From positions 682,001-746,000 of the forward strand of contig JAACJM010000003.1 in the NCBI GenBank assembly GCA_013368315.1: a stretch of 64,000 nucleotides of DNA. The letters run 5' to 3'. The translations under genes were made by a program, and so were the position numbers. Below are positions 11,943 through 25,500 of the stretch, piece after piece (within the stretch, counting starts at the first letter, position 1; the number at the start of each line of letters is the position of its first letter). Under the pieces are notes generated by a model. The model saw nothing but the letters and a program-made list of their open reading frames with translations, did not search any database and was not told where the DNA came from. This DNA comes from Tetrapyrgos nigripes (lineage: Eukaryota > Basidiomycota > Agaricomycetes > Agaricales > Campanellaceae).

Positions 11943-12431
11943 TTACTTCCTCCGCTCCTTGGCTCGGACAGGCTGAGTCGGAGGAACGTAGTCCTTGGGA
12001 CGTCTGAATAACAGGACGTGAGGTTCGGGCACTGCAATGTTAAGAGAGTCGACGGTCAGTGAAGGTTTTGCGACAGATAGGAAGGGGTAAACCGCGTACC
12101 ATGGATTTCATAATGCTCCCATCCTAGACTTTGCTGGATGCCAATGGCTCTCCATTCTTTATCCGCTAAGATGCGTAAAGCCCCAGTTTTCTGATCCCAG
12201 TAACTTTCAGGTATATACTTGAGGAGTTGCTTGGGAAGAATAACGTGTCTGTACTCGTAGTGATCATCGGTGTATCGATCTGAGTAATTGATCCTGGCCC
12301 GCAGAAGAGACAGTTAGGGTTCACAGACATGAAAGAGAACAGATAAGACAAATCAACCTCTCTAGGATCTCTTCAAGTTTCTTCTGCTCTGCTTGTCTCT
12401 TTGCCTCTTCACTGCCAGCGTCTGTCGCCAT
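11943..12431 (-). CDS. CKS1: Cyclin-dependent kinase regulatory subunit Cks1
   Basis: Cks1 binds the main CDK and docks phosphorylated substrates. Three exons give a 118-aa protein. Exon 1 runs 12431-12358 and encodes [13 protein letters not shown] onward. The next exon starts after an intron ending CCAG and encodes [20 protein letters not shown], and the last encodes [11 protein letters not shown]. Family hallmarks are visible: [15 protein letters not shown], the [15 protein letters not shown] block that binds phosphate and CDK, and the HxPEPHxLLFRRP strand-exchange hinge. The length fits the family plus a short charged N-terminal extension. The gene is head-to-head with the MER3 helicase gene, with 68 bp between start codons, and the shared interval carries MCB-like elements. 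Confidence 0.97.
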
Positions 12432-12499
12432 GGATGAGAGTTCACCAGAAAACGCGTTACAGGTCACGCGACTCGGACGCGTCTCAAGAGTCAACATCG
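12432..12499. promoter_or_regulatory. CKS1-MER3 bidirectional promoter with MCB-like elements
   Basis: Only 68 bp separate the start codons of CKS1 (minus) and the helicase gene (plus). Within it are ACGCGT at 12452-12457, ACGCGA at 12466-12471 and ACGCGT at 12477-12482. ACGCGT is the MluI cell-cycle box recognised by MBF (Mbp1/Swi6-type) in fungi. That the sites are used here is inference. If the helicase starts upstream, part of the interval would be coding. Confidence 0.5.
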
Positions 12500-15400
12500 A
12501 TGAGCTACTTTGCCCCTCCCGACATCGAGTACTACGAGGACGTCCGCTACGATGATGGATACTCCAATTATTCGACTTTTGCTCCTACAAGACAGCAGTA
12601 TTATGAAGATTATTACGAAGATAACATGGATGAGATGCGTGAGTACATGCATCTCTTTACCGGGATGCAACGTCGCGTATTAAGTAACTGTATCTACAGC
12701 CAATTCATCCCCGTCTCCTCCAGAAAGATACGCAGCGCGTCAGCCATATATGAATTACCAAGAGATGAACGATGACTCCTATGGAGAGTTGGACACTTTC
12801 GGATATACCACAGACACGACCACTTCATATGGACACGGTTCTCAACGACCAACCAATTACGCTCTATCCCAATCTTTTCAACGACCAAACCGTGATCATG
12901 GTGTGTGACCCGACTTTTGATCTGCTCCCAGTCTCATTTTTCCCCGTTTACTACAAGTGCCGAGAAGCATGTCTCAGAACTATCCTTCTCACACCAGTCA
13001 AGAAATCATTCGCCGTCCAGACTTTGTCGAAACAACGTCAAGGTTGAATGAATCCTCATCTAGTCGAACATCCCAGAAGATACGCTTGATACCGGTTTCC
13101 GAACTCCGTGAGTCGCATTTCATCTTCTACGCGTATAAAGATGTTGAAGAGAAAGTACAGCGGATATGTATAGAACGATCTTCAAGTTTGGAGTGTTCAA
13201 CGCTGTGCAATCGTCGGTCTTTGATAGTGTAAGGGTTGTGAATCAGGGACAAACGGCGCATATACTCACTTTTTCCCGCAGATACTACATTCAAGGGAGA
13301 ATATAGTACGTTACTTCCTTTTCCTTTTCATATATACTGTCCTTAACGTCCTGGTAGGTAGTCAGCGGTACGATGGTTACCCTATTTCTCTTCTCTCTTT
13401 CACCAACCCTCGTCGTTAGCCCCCACTGGAAGTGGAAAGACAGTGCTATTTGAGCTAGCGATCATCAAGATGTTGAGGGAAGCCAGGGAATCGGGACAGT
13501 CCTTGAAATGTGTGTACATGGCCCCCACGAAGGTATAGATATTTACCTTCCACGAGGATGCAACACTTATCTTCTGTGACTCAGGCACTATGCTCAGAGA
13601 AGCACAAAGACTGGACAACCAAATTCGAGCCCCTTGGAATCAAGTGTAAGCGCTCGACTACCATGTCTGAATCTGCTTACAAACTTATCGCAGGTTGCGA
13701 ACTTACTGGCGATACTGTCCACGCTGGTTTTGGCAAGGGAGCATGGGGAGATGCTAAGAATGCGAGCATAATGTGCGTGCTGTCTTTGCATTTTCGAAAT
13801 TGTTGTCATGAGATTGATTTATCTGTACAGAGTCACTACCGTAGGTTGATCAGTCCTCCTCGTCGTTACACTTTTCAGTGCCTTCTCAGGGAGAGAAATG
13901 GGACAGCCTTACCCGTAACTGGTACGACATCGGACCTTGTTGCTCATTACTTTCGTCTGATTCCATGTTTAGGCGTGATCATGGCCAAATTCTGTCGCAA
14001 ATCCAACTTTTCCTGGTTGACGAAGTGAGACGCTCTTGTTTGACAACCAATGACATCAACTCATCCCTGAACCAGGTTCACATTCTCAACGAATCGCGTG
14101 GGAGCACTCTTGAAGTGGTTGTGTCTAGAATGAAGCTTCGGGGATCCTCAGTTCGATTCGTGTTAGTCTCTGCTACAGTACCCAACATCCAAGACCTTGC
14201 AGCCTGGGTGGGCAAAAATGACGGGCAGGACGGTGAAGCCAAAGTATTCGAGGTCAGGCGTTTCCTTGATCTGAATGAAGAAGTTGAGCCTGAACCATAC
14301 TTCGTAGTTTGGAGAAGACTTTCGTCCATGCAAACTGACACGCCATGTCATTGGAGTTCCTAGGGCAAAAAATCAAAATGATTTCATCTTCTCGCGAGTG
14401 TTGGACGGCAAACTATTCAAGGTCCTTCAGACATATTCCGTTGGGAAACCTATCCTCGTCTTCGTTCCAACAAGGAAAGGTATGTGGTTGGCACTTGCGT
14501 GGATTCTTAATGACATATATCTCCATTTCACAGGCGTCTTCACTACGGCCGAGCAGCTCTGCAAGGATTATGCAGAGGCCGAAAAGATCAAACAATCTCT
14601 TCCTTGGGCTAAACCTGCCAGGTCCGCTTCCCTCGGCATCTATGATTTACCGCCTGCTCAGATATTTTCACAACAGAGTGAATCGCACCTTCCAGGACAA
14701 GCGTCTTACAGGTAAGTTTTGGTCTCGTCCTGCACAAGGATGTCCTTGTTGATTATGTTCATCAGATTTTGCGAATGCTGGAATCGGTGTTCATCACGCT
14801 GGATTGACGATAGACGATAAACGTACCATAGAAGAACTTTACCTCAACAAGGTGCTTCGGATCATGATTGCAACAACTGTGCGTCTGTGTCACTCTGTGT
14901 CTTGATCCATCGCTTATCTATACTGCCAGACCCTGGCCGTTGGCGTGAATCTACGTGAGTGTCTTGCCGGGTTTCAAGTGTTTCTTCTCATCTAGTCATT
15001 GCACAGCTGCCCACACGGTCGTGCTGAGAGGGGTTCACAAATACCAGAATAATGCCATGGTCGAATACTCTGACTTGGACGTCATGCAGATGATGGGTAG
15101 GGTGGTATGTTGGCCTAGCACCGTAGTTCGAGATTTTTACTCAGATTAACAATTTTACAGGGTCGTCCTCAATTTGGTCAGTACTACAACGCCATCTTGA
15201 GCCTTAGCTTATCATCACGCAGATAAGGATGGGATCGCCATCATCATGTGCGAATCAAGTCTGGAAGTTAAATATCGCGCACTCGCTCAAGGCAAAACCA
15301 TCGTAGAGAGCTCTCTTCATGTCAACCTTTCCGAACATCTCAACTCCGAAATCGGCCTTGGCACCATAACAAGTGTCAACACTGCCAAAGAATGGCTGAG

Positions 15401-18400
15401 GAGTTCTTTCTTGTACCAAAGGATTAGGAAGAATCCTAACCACTATTCTCTCGGGAAGGACACGACTCAGACATGGGAGGAGCGCATCGATGATATCGTC
15501 ATGCAAAGCATAGAAAATTTGAGGAAGTGGGAGCTAATAGCCGGTGAAGATGAAGACTATGATGAATCGCTTACGTCTACTGAGTATGGTGACATCATGA
15601 GCAAGGTATGAGGCCTCTTTCTGAGATTGACCTCACCGTCATTCTGATGACTATGCACTAGTTCTACATACGTCAAAAGACTGTAAGAGATATTTTACTC
15701 GAGTCCACAAAAATGCTGATGCTTCAGACAGATGAGTTCTATACTTGCTCTGCACGACAAGCCCACGATGCGCGAAGTTGTACGTTTTCACAGTATATCG
15801 CGTTGCGGTCTTTTGACTGATATATGTTTGTCTTTAGCTCGAATTGATATCGATGGCAGAAGAGTGACTACCCTCTCATGGTTATCTTACTGCATTGCTC
15901 ACACCTTGCAGGTTCTCCGACATGAAACTGAGGTCATCAGAAAAATCTGTATGTCGCACTCCTATACAACTGCGTTGGACTAACGAGCCTCTCTAGGCCT
16001 ACGGTAAATTGCGAAAACACAACGACATTCGCTTCGAGGTGAAGAAACTAGAGAAAACGTCAGACAAGATTAATCTTCTGATCCAGGTAGAGCTTACCTC
16101 ACTTCAGCATCTCGATACTGACGCGCCGCTCTCTAGGCCATTCTTGCAGGAATTTCGCTCAATAACCCAGATTATAAGAACACCGACAGTCAACTTCAAC
16201 TCGAAGCGCTTGGCGTGTTTCGTCATCTACCTCGTATCGCCAGAGGTATGCAAGTATTTTGCTGTCGTTGAGGGCTTTGAAGAACGGATACTCTTCTAGC
16301 CGTTGTCGAGACAGCAGTAGTGAGAAAACGTGGAGCGCAGCTCAAGCACGGATTAGAGCTGTAAGTTCTGCTTTGGACCAGCTCAAATGGTTGTCAAACT
16401 GACTTCGCTCAGGCTTCGTTGCTTCACTGCAAAGGCTTGGGAAGATCGCCCTGTTGTGCTACGGCAGATTGAGTCAGTAGGAGAGAAATCGTGCGTCTTT
16501 CAAATATTGGCCGGATACTTGGTCTTGACGTCCAGCCAAGTCTGAAAGTGCTGGCTGAACATAGCATAACCTCTTTGGACATTCTGCGAAAGCAAGACAG
16601 CCTGAAGTTGGAGATAGTATGTCCTTTCAGCCATCACTACACTCTATTAAGCGTCTCAATTCGGTTTCCAGCTGCTCAATCGCAAACCACCGTTTGGCTT
16701 GGAAATGCTCACATCTCTGCGTGAATTCCCGCTCTATTCATTGAAAGTGGTCGAACAGCAAGTGCACAAATACGATGGTCGACGCCCTGTCGAAGTCGAC
16801 CTCTTGATTGAATGCGGCATCGTTGAGGAGGCTTCGAAGATGACAACGAAGTCGAAAAAACCAAAGAACAGGTTCTTCGACATGACTGCTGTCTTGACTT
16901 TGACGTCAGATATGGAGCTTGTCGACTTCCGTCGTATACCGTAAGTCTCTTTCTTTGAGTCCTGACCGAGTATGATGTGATTGATTCGTGCTTAAAGCAC
17001 CAAAGTCTTGAAAGAATTGAAATCCTTTGAAGTTACCGCTTCGTTGGATAAACCCAGCCAATCTGTAATTGTCCTCATCACCTCTGTGTGTTTGATTTCG
17101 ACTTTCTGCTGCATTTAGTCGCTCATGGGTGGTTATAGGAATCATTTGCTGGAGTGACCGTATCGAAAACCTTTAAGCCAAATGTCCAGGCGACGGACTA
17201 TCCCACCATGAACACGAAACCTATGACCACCCTGGTGTGTAATTAGAACAGGTCCATGCTATATTTGCCTGAACATTTCCCCAGGAGCTCGAGCTCGAAG
17301 GATTGGAAAATTGCTCTGATTTGTTTGAAATGGACGTCGATCAATACGGAAATGAACTGGAGCCCAAGAAAGATTCAGAAGAGCCACAAGTCTCAAAAGT
17401 GAAGGATTTGACACAAAGTGAGCCTGATTGTCATGCTTTTCCGCAGCTAACGATTATCACTTAGAATCGAAGAATAATGCACTACTTGTCGCCAGTTACA
17501 AGGAAAACACTCAACCGGCTCCTGTTATGCCAAATTTACCCAATGGAAGATACAGATGCAACCATCCATGCAAGGACAAGACTGCATGCCGACATCTATG
17601 GTATACTCTTCCGCTGGTCATGTCTAGTACATCTCTAACTTCATGACATAGCTGTAGAGAAGGACTGCTCAAACCGCCGAAGGCGACTCCCTCTGAAACA
17701 CCCTCCATTCAATCGACCTCCGCAACGAAATCCCAACCTCCCTCTTCCAATTACAAGGTGGCCCCTGTGCCAAAGCCCAAAGCGAAGAGAGCGCCCCTCA
17801 AAGATGACTGCACACTAGAGATGCTAGAGACCTTGCACAAGAGCACCAACGTTGAAGAAAACTTGAAGCTGCCCCAAGGCCATCGCCTGAAACTCGAACC
17901 CAGTCCTGCTTTTTCTCACAAGCGGAAGAAGATACCCACTCCCAGCTTCAACATCGAGTTCTCAAGTATTGACGAGGAGCGACCTGCAGACAACGACCTC
18001 TCCCTCAGAGTCCCGGATGACGACGATGACGACCTCCCTGACCCCAGCGAAATCCTCGGTCCTCGGCGTGCTAAGCGAAATTTACCTTCGGAAGATTCAT
18101 ACTCGGACTCTGAACTCGATGCTCTTATTCGCGACTTGTCCCACGAACAGATCAAGAAACTTGAGAAAATGCCTCCTGCCAGAGTAAACCCGTTCCTCGC
18201 CCCAAATAGCCCTGAAAAGGCCCAGCCTCGTCGAGATTATAAACGTGCCAAATTTGAGAAAGACAACGTAAGGCCATTCTAAATAAACTTCCTTCCTCAA
18301 TATGCTCATGCTCATGCTCTTTGTCCAGGGACACGTTCTGCATGAAACACCTGGGGATCGCAGTCCTTTATTCATCCACGATAACTCTGACGATGATAAC

Positions 18401-18778
18401 GAAGTAGAAATCGTTTCGCCGAACCACGCCACAGTCGACGCAGGAGGATTTTCAGATCAAGTTTTGGGTTTCAATGACTTTGCTTTGGCTTCTCCTAACT
18501 TCAGCTTCATTCCTGATCATGTCATTGATAAAGCGGCGACCACGGAACTCCCCTCCCCGGATTTAGGCTGGGCTCCTACAAGTCTTTCTGTCACTCGAAG
18601 GCGTGATGATCAGGATATACCATTACGTGCTACAAGAACCGAAGATAGGAACACGCGTAGGGAAGAGCCGAAAGAGGAACAAGTACAGTCCAGCCCTGTG
18701 ATGATGGATGAAGATGACGAATTCGCGGCGTTGGAAGCATGGTTAGAAAGTAGTGCAGTACAGATCATACCCTCCTGA
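12500..18778 (+). CDS. MER3: Mer3/Hfm1-type ATP-dependent DNA helicase (meiotic crossover)
   Basis: A Ski2-like superfamily 2 helicase of the Mer3/HFM1 branch, which promotes crossover formation in meiosis. After a Tyr/Asp-rich disordered N-terminus (MSYFAPPDIEYYEDVRYDD), the core follows: IRLIPVSELP, Walker A SAPTGSGKT (spliced through a 10-nt exon at 13358-13367), CVYMAPTKALCSEK, a DEVH box (LFLVDEVHIL, split by an intron), VLVSATVPNIQDLAAWVG, ILVFVPTRKG, GVHHAGLTIDDK, ATTTLAVGVNLPAHTVV and DVMQMMGRGRPQFD. A Sec63-like region comes next. A Cys/His cluster (CNHPCKDKTACRHLCC) near 17570-17655 corresponds to the zinc motif of the family. The C-terminus is acidic and disordered, ending at the TGA at 18776-18778. 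More than twenty short introns break the gene, and the product is around 1,500 aa. I took the first Met (12500) that leads in frame into the spliced exons. Confidence 0.92.
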
Positions 18779-19568
18779 GTACATTAAGGCAGTCAAGGAT
18801 GTTTCTGATGTGGAATTGGCGTTTGTAATGCAGAACGATTATGGAACCGGAGGTTTTGCGGATGTTCTAAATTATACTAATAATCTCTAGTGGCTGAAAC
18901 AATTGCAGAACAGGCTCGTGACCAGCCTGCCCTTTTAGGAGCGGACAGGAGCTTCCGGAGGCAGAACGGGACCTGAAAAACGATCGATGCATACTGTACG
19001 TCGGCTCCGCAGATGGAAGCGTACTTGCGGTCTTGCTTGATAGCCCTGCAGCTACTTTCTGCTGGCACTCATGTTTTCTTAAGTTTTTGTCATCGTATGA
19101 CCCACGGTATAGCATAGCGGGTCAGAGGATCAAGAGATGGTTGATCCTTTGATTTTTTCCCTGCACATGGGAACGTTGACCTCTGGTTTGAACTGGTATG
19201 GATTCGCCATACCACCACCTCTTCTACCAACGTCTCAACTTTTGCGATTCAAGCCTTCGACAACTAGACCTCTGGCATTACTTACTGGACCACTGGGAGG
19301 GTTTGAGGCCGTAGCTTTTCTGTTTTCAATGACATTGTCAGTTTGCCAGTAACTGAGCATACTTCTGAGATGTCTAAATGGTAAGATGCGGGTTGTCAGG
19401 ACGTTTTTGAGCAGATCTTTGACTGGAAGAGACCCGGTCTGGGCAAAAATTTACTCCTATTTTTTCATTTATACGGAAAAGGTTTCCAAAAAAGGTTCCC
19501 CGGGTCGGCTGATCCCTTGGCCTGATTTGTCAGTTGGATTCAGTTGGACCTCAACGTTGAGAGCAATA
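18779..19568. other. Intergenic, MER3 3' end and kinesin promoter
   Basis: 790 bp with no recognised gene. A minus-strand open frame at 18867-19115 has some Cys and Lys but no family signature. A plus-strand frame at 19137-19352 is unsupported. The interval most likely holds the MER3 terminator and the kinesin promoter. Confidence 0.5.
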
Positions 19569-22500
19569 ATGGCTCCTTCGCCGTCGTCGTCGTCGACGAC
19601 CTCGGTCCAAGTTGGTGAGTGCCGTTAAACACCCTGGCTGCCTCAAAGTTCATTAGTTCTTTCAGCTCTGCGTATACGGCCACCAACGAACCAAGATGCT
19701 ACCTCCATACCAGCTCGTTTCCAGCGCACAGTCATTCATGCTATTTCCTCCACTTCAGTCGCCGTGGAAGCGACCTCTTCAACTCCTTCGGCTGCTGGTG
19801 CTTCAGCCGCAGCCTCTACCACTTCTGGCCCTGCTCCCAAAAAGCAGCATTTCAACTTTGATCAAGTGCACGGTCCAATCACAACACAACATTCTCTTTT
19901 CACCGAGACTGCACAACCTCTAGTATCACGCTTTTTGGAAGGATTCAACTGCACTATCCTTGCTTATGGCCAGACTAGTAGTGGAAAGACCTTTACGATG
20001 ACCGGTGTCGACCTCGATGCCGACCCCTCTGATCCCAGCAATGGTATGGGTATAATTCCCCGTGCAGTGGCGTCCATCTTCTCGCAAGCTCGGCAACTCA
20101 AGGAAGAACGCGGAAATACCTGGAACTACAGCATTAAGGGCTCCTTCATTGAGATTTACAACGAGGACCTTATCGACCTGTTGAGCATGGATGATGGAGC
20201 GGGAGGACGTCGAGAAGTTCAGATTCGAGAAGACAAAGCTGGTCACATCATCTGGGGTGGGCTTCGGGAAGTTGGTGTCAAAAACCCGAACGAGGTCATG
20301 ACGTGAGTGACTTCTCTGTAAGTTGGCGTCGAGTCTAACCATTCCATGTATTTTAGCTTAATCCGCAAAGGAACTTCCATAAGGCGGACAAACGAAACTG
20401 GCATGAATGCCCAGTCATCTCGATCTCATGCCATCTTTTCCCTCACTTTGACTCAGAAGAAGTTCACTGGTTCGGGTGTTCCACCACGTTCTTCATCGCC
20501 TCTTCCTCCCGGTGGCCGTTCTCCGTCACGCCTCGCAAGACCAGGCTCTGTATACACCAGTAACGGAGCATCAGGGTCGACTGGTAGGGTTAGTTCCCCG
20601 ACATTTGGACGACCGGCGACACCCAGCTTTGCTGCAGCTATGGGTAGAGGAGGAGGGCTGCGACCCGCAAGCGCTCTTGGACATTCTGGAGAAAGGTCAA
20701 GTGGCGCGGATGACGAAGGCGGAGAATGGGTTACCGTTGTCTCCAAGTTCCACTTTGTAGATTTAGCCGGATCCGAAAGAGTAAGTGTTCTTTGTGTGAG
20801 GCAGTTTGATTCGTTGGCATTGACATTTTCACAGCTGAAGCGAACTGCTGCAGCAGGTGAACGTATCAAGGAAGGTATTTCCATCAACAGCGGCCTGCTC
20901 GCACTCGGGAACGTTATCTCTGCCCTCGGTGATCCTTCGCGCGCAAAATCAAATACAGCGACGCACGTACCCTATCGTGACTCCAAGCTAACTCGACTTC
21001 TACAAGACTCTCTGGGTGGTAACGCTCACACTCTCATGATCGCTTGTGTCAGTCCTGCAGAATGGAACGCGGCTGAGACAGTCAATACCTTGAAGTATGC
21101 CAACCGTGCTCGAAATATCAAAAACAGGGCAGTAGTCAACGAAAAGGAAGATGGATGGGATGACGTTGAGTGGTTGCAGGGTACCGTCACTAGATTACGG
21201 AAAGAGTTGAAAACACTCAAGACTGGAGGCAGTATCAGCAGCACTGCAGATATTCCTGATGTCGTCGAGGGTGCTGGAAAGAAGGTGTTAGCACAGATGA
21301 CGGAGTTGCAGAACAATTACGAGGACTTACGGGAGAAGTTTGTCGAACGCACCGAGGAGCTCACCAGGCTGCGGAGAGAACTGGGTGAAAAGCATAGATC
21401 TGGCTCTGGTGCCGTCTCTGGCACAGGCAAATATGAGGAGATCGTTGGTCCTGTCATCGAGGAGTACGAGAAAACGATATCCGCCATGGAGGCTGAGTTG
21501 AGCCTCAATCGTGCCGCCCTTCGTCACACAAATGAGATGGTGGAAGAAAAGGAAGAAGAATTGTCCGCGATCACTGAGAGGCACTCTGCCACGGAGCTGT
21601 ATGTTGAGGAACTGCGGTCGAGAGTAGCGAAGTTGACGGAAAGAGAAGCTTCAACGGAGGTAAGTACCTACTCCTATTGATCTGATGTACGCAGCTGATG
21701 ATTATTCTCAAAGGCTTATGTCCGTGATTTGGAAGAGAAGATACGAGCTTATGACGAAACCTCCATCAGCTCTAGCGAGTCAATGTCAGATCTTAAGCGA
21801 GAGGTAGCTCGGTACAAGGACTCGGAGTCTTATTCCAGCAAGTACATCAGCGACCTTGAAGCCCGTTTAGCTCGTTCTGACGAGTCTATACTCTCCCTTC
21901 AACAAACCGTGGAGCGATTGGAGCAAGAAAGTGATAGACGTCGAGAAGAGGTCAATGTCCTACAGGCACGCTTGGATTCTTTCAGACAAGATGGAGAAGC
22001 CTGGCGCTCTGATCTTGAGGAGAGGGAAAAGAAGGTTCGCGAGCTGGAGGAGAAGATGGAAGAGTGGGAGAAGAAGCGGCAAGATGCTGGCAGTACTCGA
22101 GCTAGACTTGGTAACGTCGTCGACGAGGTCGCATCAGCGAGGAGAAGTCTGGAGATCGACCTCGGCAGCCCACCCGCTTCACCTATAGAAGCCAATGGTG
22201 ATACCGAGGACCAATTGCCAACCGGGGTTAACGGCCATGAACCCTCACCATCGAAACCGAACTCTGCCATGGAGAAACAATTCCATGACCTGCAAGAAAC
22301 TCACAACGCGACACTTGCAGATTTGGCTTCAGTCTCTTCCAAGTATCGTGATGCTCTTAGAGAAATCTCTGATTTGGCCGCCCAGATCCAGGAGGCAAAG
22401 CTTGCAAACACTTCTGAGAACGCTTCCGATATCACGGACTCAGATCGACCTCCCGAAAAACCCACTCGAAGGCGAATGAGTAGAGTCAGAGAATCTAGCG

Positions 22501-25500
22501 AACCCCAATACAACTCTGGTGGGAAACGGCTTTTTTTCAGGCAGGCGGCCTCAACAGAATCGCTCCACTCGAGGTTAGTACATCATTTTCACCATTATAA
22601 GAGTGCCTGGGTAACATTAATCCTCTCAAAGGTCGCTTTCGCAATCGCAATCGCTTTCACAGGAGCTCTCCTCGGTTCGCTCGCGCAAACTCTCTTCTTC
22701 AAGTCATGGAACCAGTAGTTCACACTCGCCTTCTCAGTCTCAGTCTACCTCTACACTCAACTCGCTAATGGGGTCCCGTCCGAATCTTTCCATTTCCCTC
22801 CCTAACGGCAATGTATCGCCCTCGTCAGAACGGTCTGCTGTCAGTCTGGAGAAAGAGATCATGCGTTTACAGGAAGTCTTAAAGGAGAGAGAGGCTGAAA
22901 TATCTTCACTGGAAGTTTCTTTGAAGCAGAGTCGTGAATCTCACTCTCCTATTCCGGATTATCCAAAACCAACCTTAAACGGAGATGTCTCACATATCTC
23001 TCCAGAGGTCTATCTATCTCCTCAGACTAGAGATCAGTTTGCTAACATCAGGAGGAGTATGGTGTTGGTGAATGGAAATGGACATGCAAGACACGGGTCC
23101 GATTCTGAAAGGACCAGTGGTTCCGATGCAGACGAATCTGTCGACAGACTGAATGAGCTGATGTTGTAAGTCCATGTTGTGTTACTATTATTATACGTTC
23201 TGAGGCTAAACCGGAACAGGTCCATGGCACAGAAAGAGGCTACTCATCGAGAAACCACTGACGCGCTTAGCAATGAATTGAACGCAGTCAAGCGCCAGTT
23301 GGATGAATTGACAACTCTTTCACGAGATCAGGTCAGTCATTCCGGACAACGTTATTGATCATTCGCTGAGGCTCTACCTAGACGCTTAACATGTCGACTG
23401 AGGTCGAAAACCTTCACGCGAGACATGAGAGTGATTTGGAAAAGCTAGCTATTATTCAGGCACGCGAATCCGAATTGCTTGAGTCTCTGTCAAAGCTGGA
23501 GGCAGACCACCATGCCGCCATGCAAGAACTGGAAAACAAGCATGCTAATGCTTTAGCAGAGAAGCAGGCGGAGGTTGACAGTATCATTGCACGCATGAAG
23601 GAAGACCACGAATTAACTCTTTCTTCACTCCGCGACGAGTTGTCTGCGGCAAGTGCTGCACTCGAGAAGGCGATGCAGGACCATGGGGAGGCGTTTGGAA
23701 AGGCGAAGGCTGAGCACGAAGAATGGCTTCTCAAGCAGGCTCAGGAGGCTAATGACGCTTTGGCCCGGGCTCGAGAAGAACATGAAGCCGCGTTGCAGAA
23801 GGCCATCAAGGAGCATGAAGAGTCTACGAAGCACAAGGAGTCGAAAGCTACTTCAAACCTTCACCAAACCGAGGAAGAGTACTACAATGCTCTGACGAAA
23901 CTTCGAGGAGATCACGCCGAAGCCCTTCAGAAGCATGCTGCCGACGCTGCCGCTGCGTTGGAGAAGTTGCGGGAAGAACATACTGCTGAGCTGCGTATGG
24001 CTGAAATAGCGAAGGAGGGATCTATATCTGCTTCTGAATCCTCGAGAGCTACGGCCATTAAGGAACTCCAGGATGAGCACACGTCTGCTATCCGCAGGAA
24101 GGAGGCCTTGCATACCGAAGCTCTCGAGAGCCTAAAAGCCGAGCATTCCCGAGTACTATCCGACAAGGAGGAGGGCCACCAACTCGAGCTCAACAAGTTG
24201 CGAAACGCCATGACGAGGAAGGAGATGACTCATCAAGAAGAAGAGGAAGCCTTGAAAGCAGAACACCTCCGAGTGGTATCTGCTAAGGATGAGGAGATCT
24301 CGGCTCAACTTCAACGGTTCACTTCTGAACACGACGAAGCGGTCTCGAAACTCAAGGCGGAATTTAAGGCGGAGAGTGATCAGCTCAACTCTGCTTTGTC
24401 CGCTCTCAAAGACGACTCTTCCGTTGCTGCCGACAAAGCACGCTTGGAGCTAGATGCAGCCATTCAGTCGTTGAAAGAACAGCAAGTGATGCTTTTGCAG
24501 GAAGTTGAACGTGGTCACCAGGAAGCGCTTGCACAGCTGCAGAGCTCACATGAAGCAGCTGTCAAGACCACGGAGGCCGAATATGAAACAAAATTCACCG
24601 CCCTTGCACGCTCGCATACAGAGGAGATGGCCAGTCTCAAATCGCAGCATCAGCAGGAAGTATCAGCTCTTAATGCCTCCCTTGTCGCTATGGAGCAGCA
24701 GCACAAGGCATCTTTGGAGGAACTCAGGGTGTCGGGTCAGCAAACAGTGGCGCAGGAGAAGGAACAGCTGTCGGCAGCCCTAGAAGAGTTGAAGGCGCAG
24801 CATTCAAAGGAGCGGGAGACGTTCCTGAAGGACAAAGAGCTCCTGGTCCACGAACTCGAGTCCCACAAAGCAGCCACCGAGGAATTTGCGTCAATTCGCG
24901 AGCGAACACGACAGACCCACGAGCAGTCAATTTCTCAGAAAGACAGCATGATCAAAGATTTCGAGGAGAAATTAGCTGCATCTGAAAACGAGAAGGATGA
25001 TCTTGTCGCTGAGGTTTCTCGACTTAGGGGAGAACTAGACAAGAACCGCTCAGAACAATCACGGCTGGTTCAAGAAGCTTCCAAACGGGAATCCCTTGTG
25101 GAAGACCTTGAACGACACCGTTCCGTCCTAGCCGAGCTACAAGAGAACTTGCAGCGTGTAAAGGATGAGAAAGACACGTTGCAGAGTGAGAAGACTCGTT
25201 CAGATAATCTTCTTCGGGAACTTCAGGCACAAATTTCCCGTAGCACTTCCCCTCCCAATGCTCGACCTGCTAATGAGCGAAACCCTTCCTTCAACCGTGT
25301 CCAAGCTCTCTCGGGGGCCAAGTTGCCTCCTCCTACACCACCTCCATCCGTACCTCCTCCCCCAGCTCCGCGCTCGGCTCAGCACGATCCCGGTCACAGC
25401 ATCTCCTCGCAAGCTCCATCTTCCATCTCAACATCGTCTCGAGACTCTCAACAACCTGTACCAGAGTCTCCAGCCACGTCTGTTGGTCCCCCTTCTACCG

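Noticed and set aside
18867..19115. Small Cys-containing minus-strand protein between MER3 and kinesin
   Set aside because: Two overlapping phases are open, neither with a Cx9C or other recognisable spacing, and no splice structure supports a gene.
20453..20887. 144-codon minus-strand frame in the kinesin gene
   Set aside because: It is antisense to the low-complexity insert and switch II region of the motor; composition explains the open frame.
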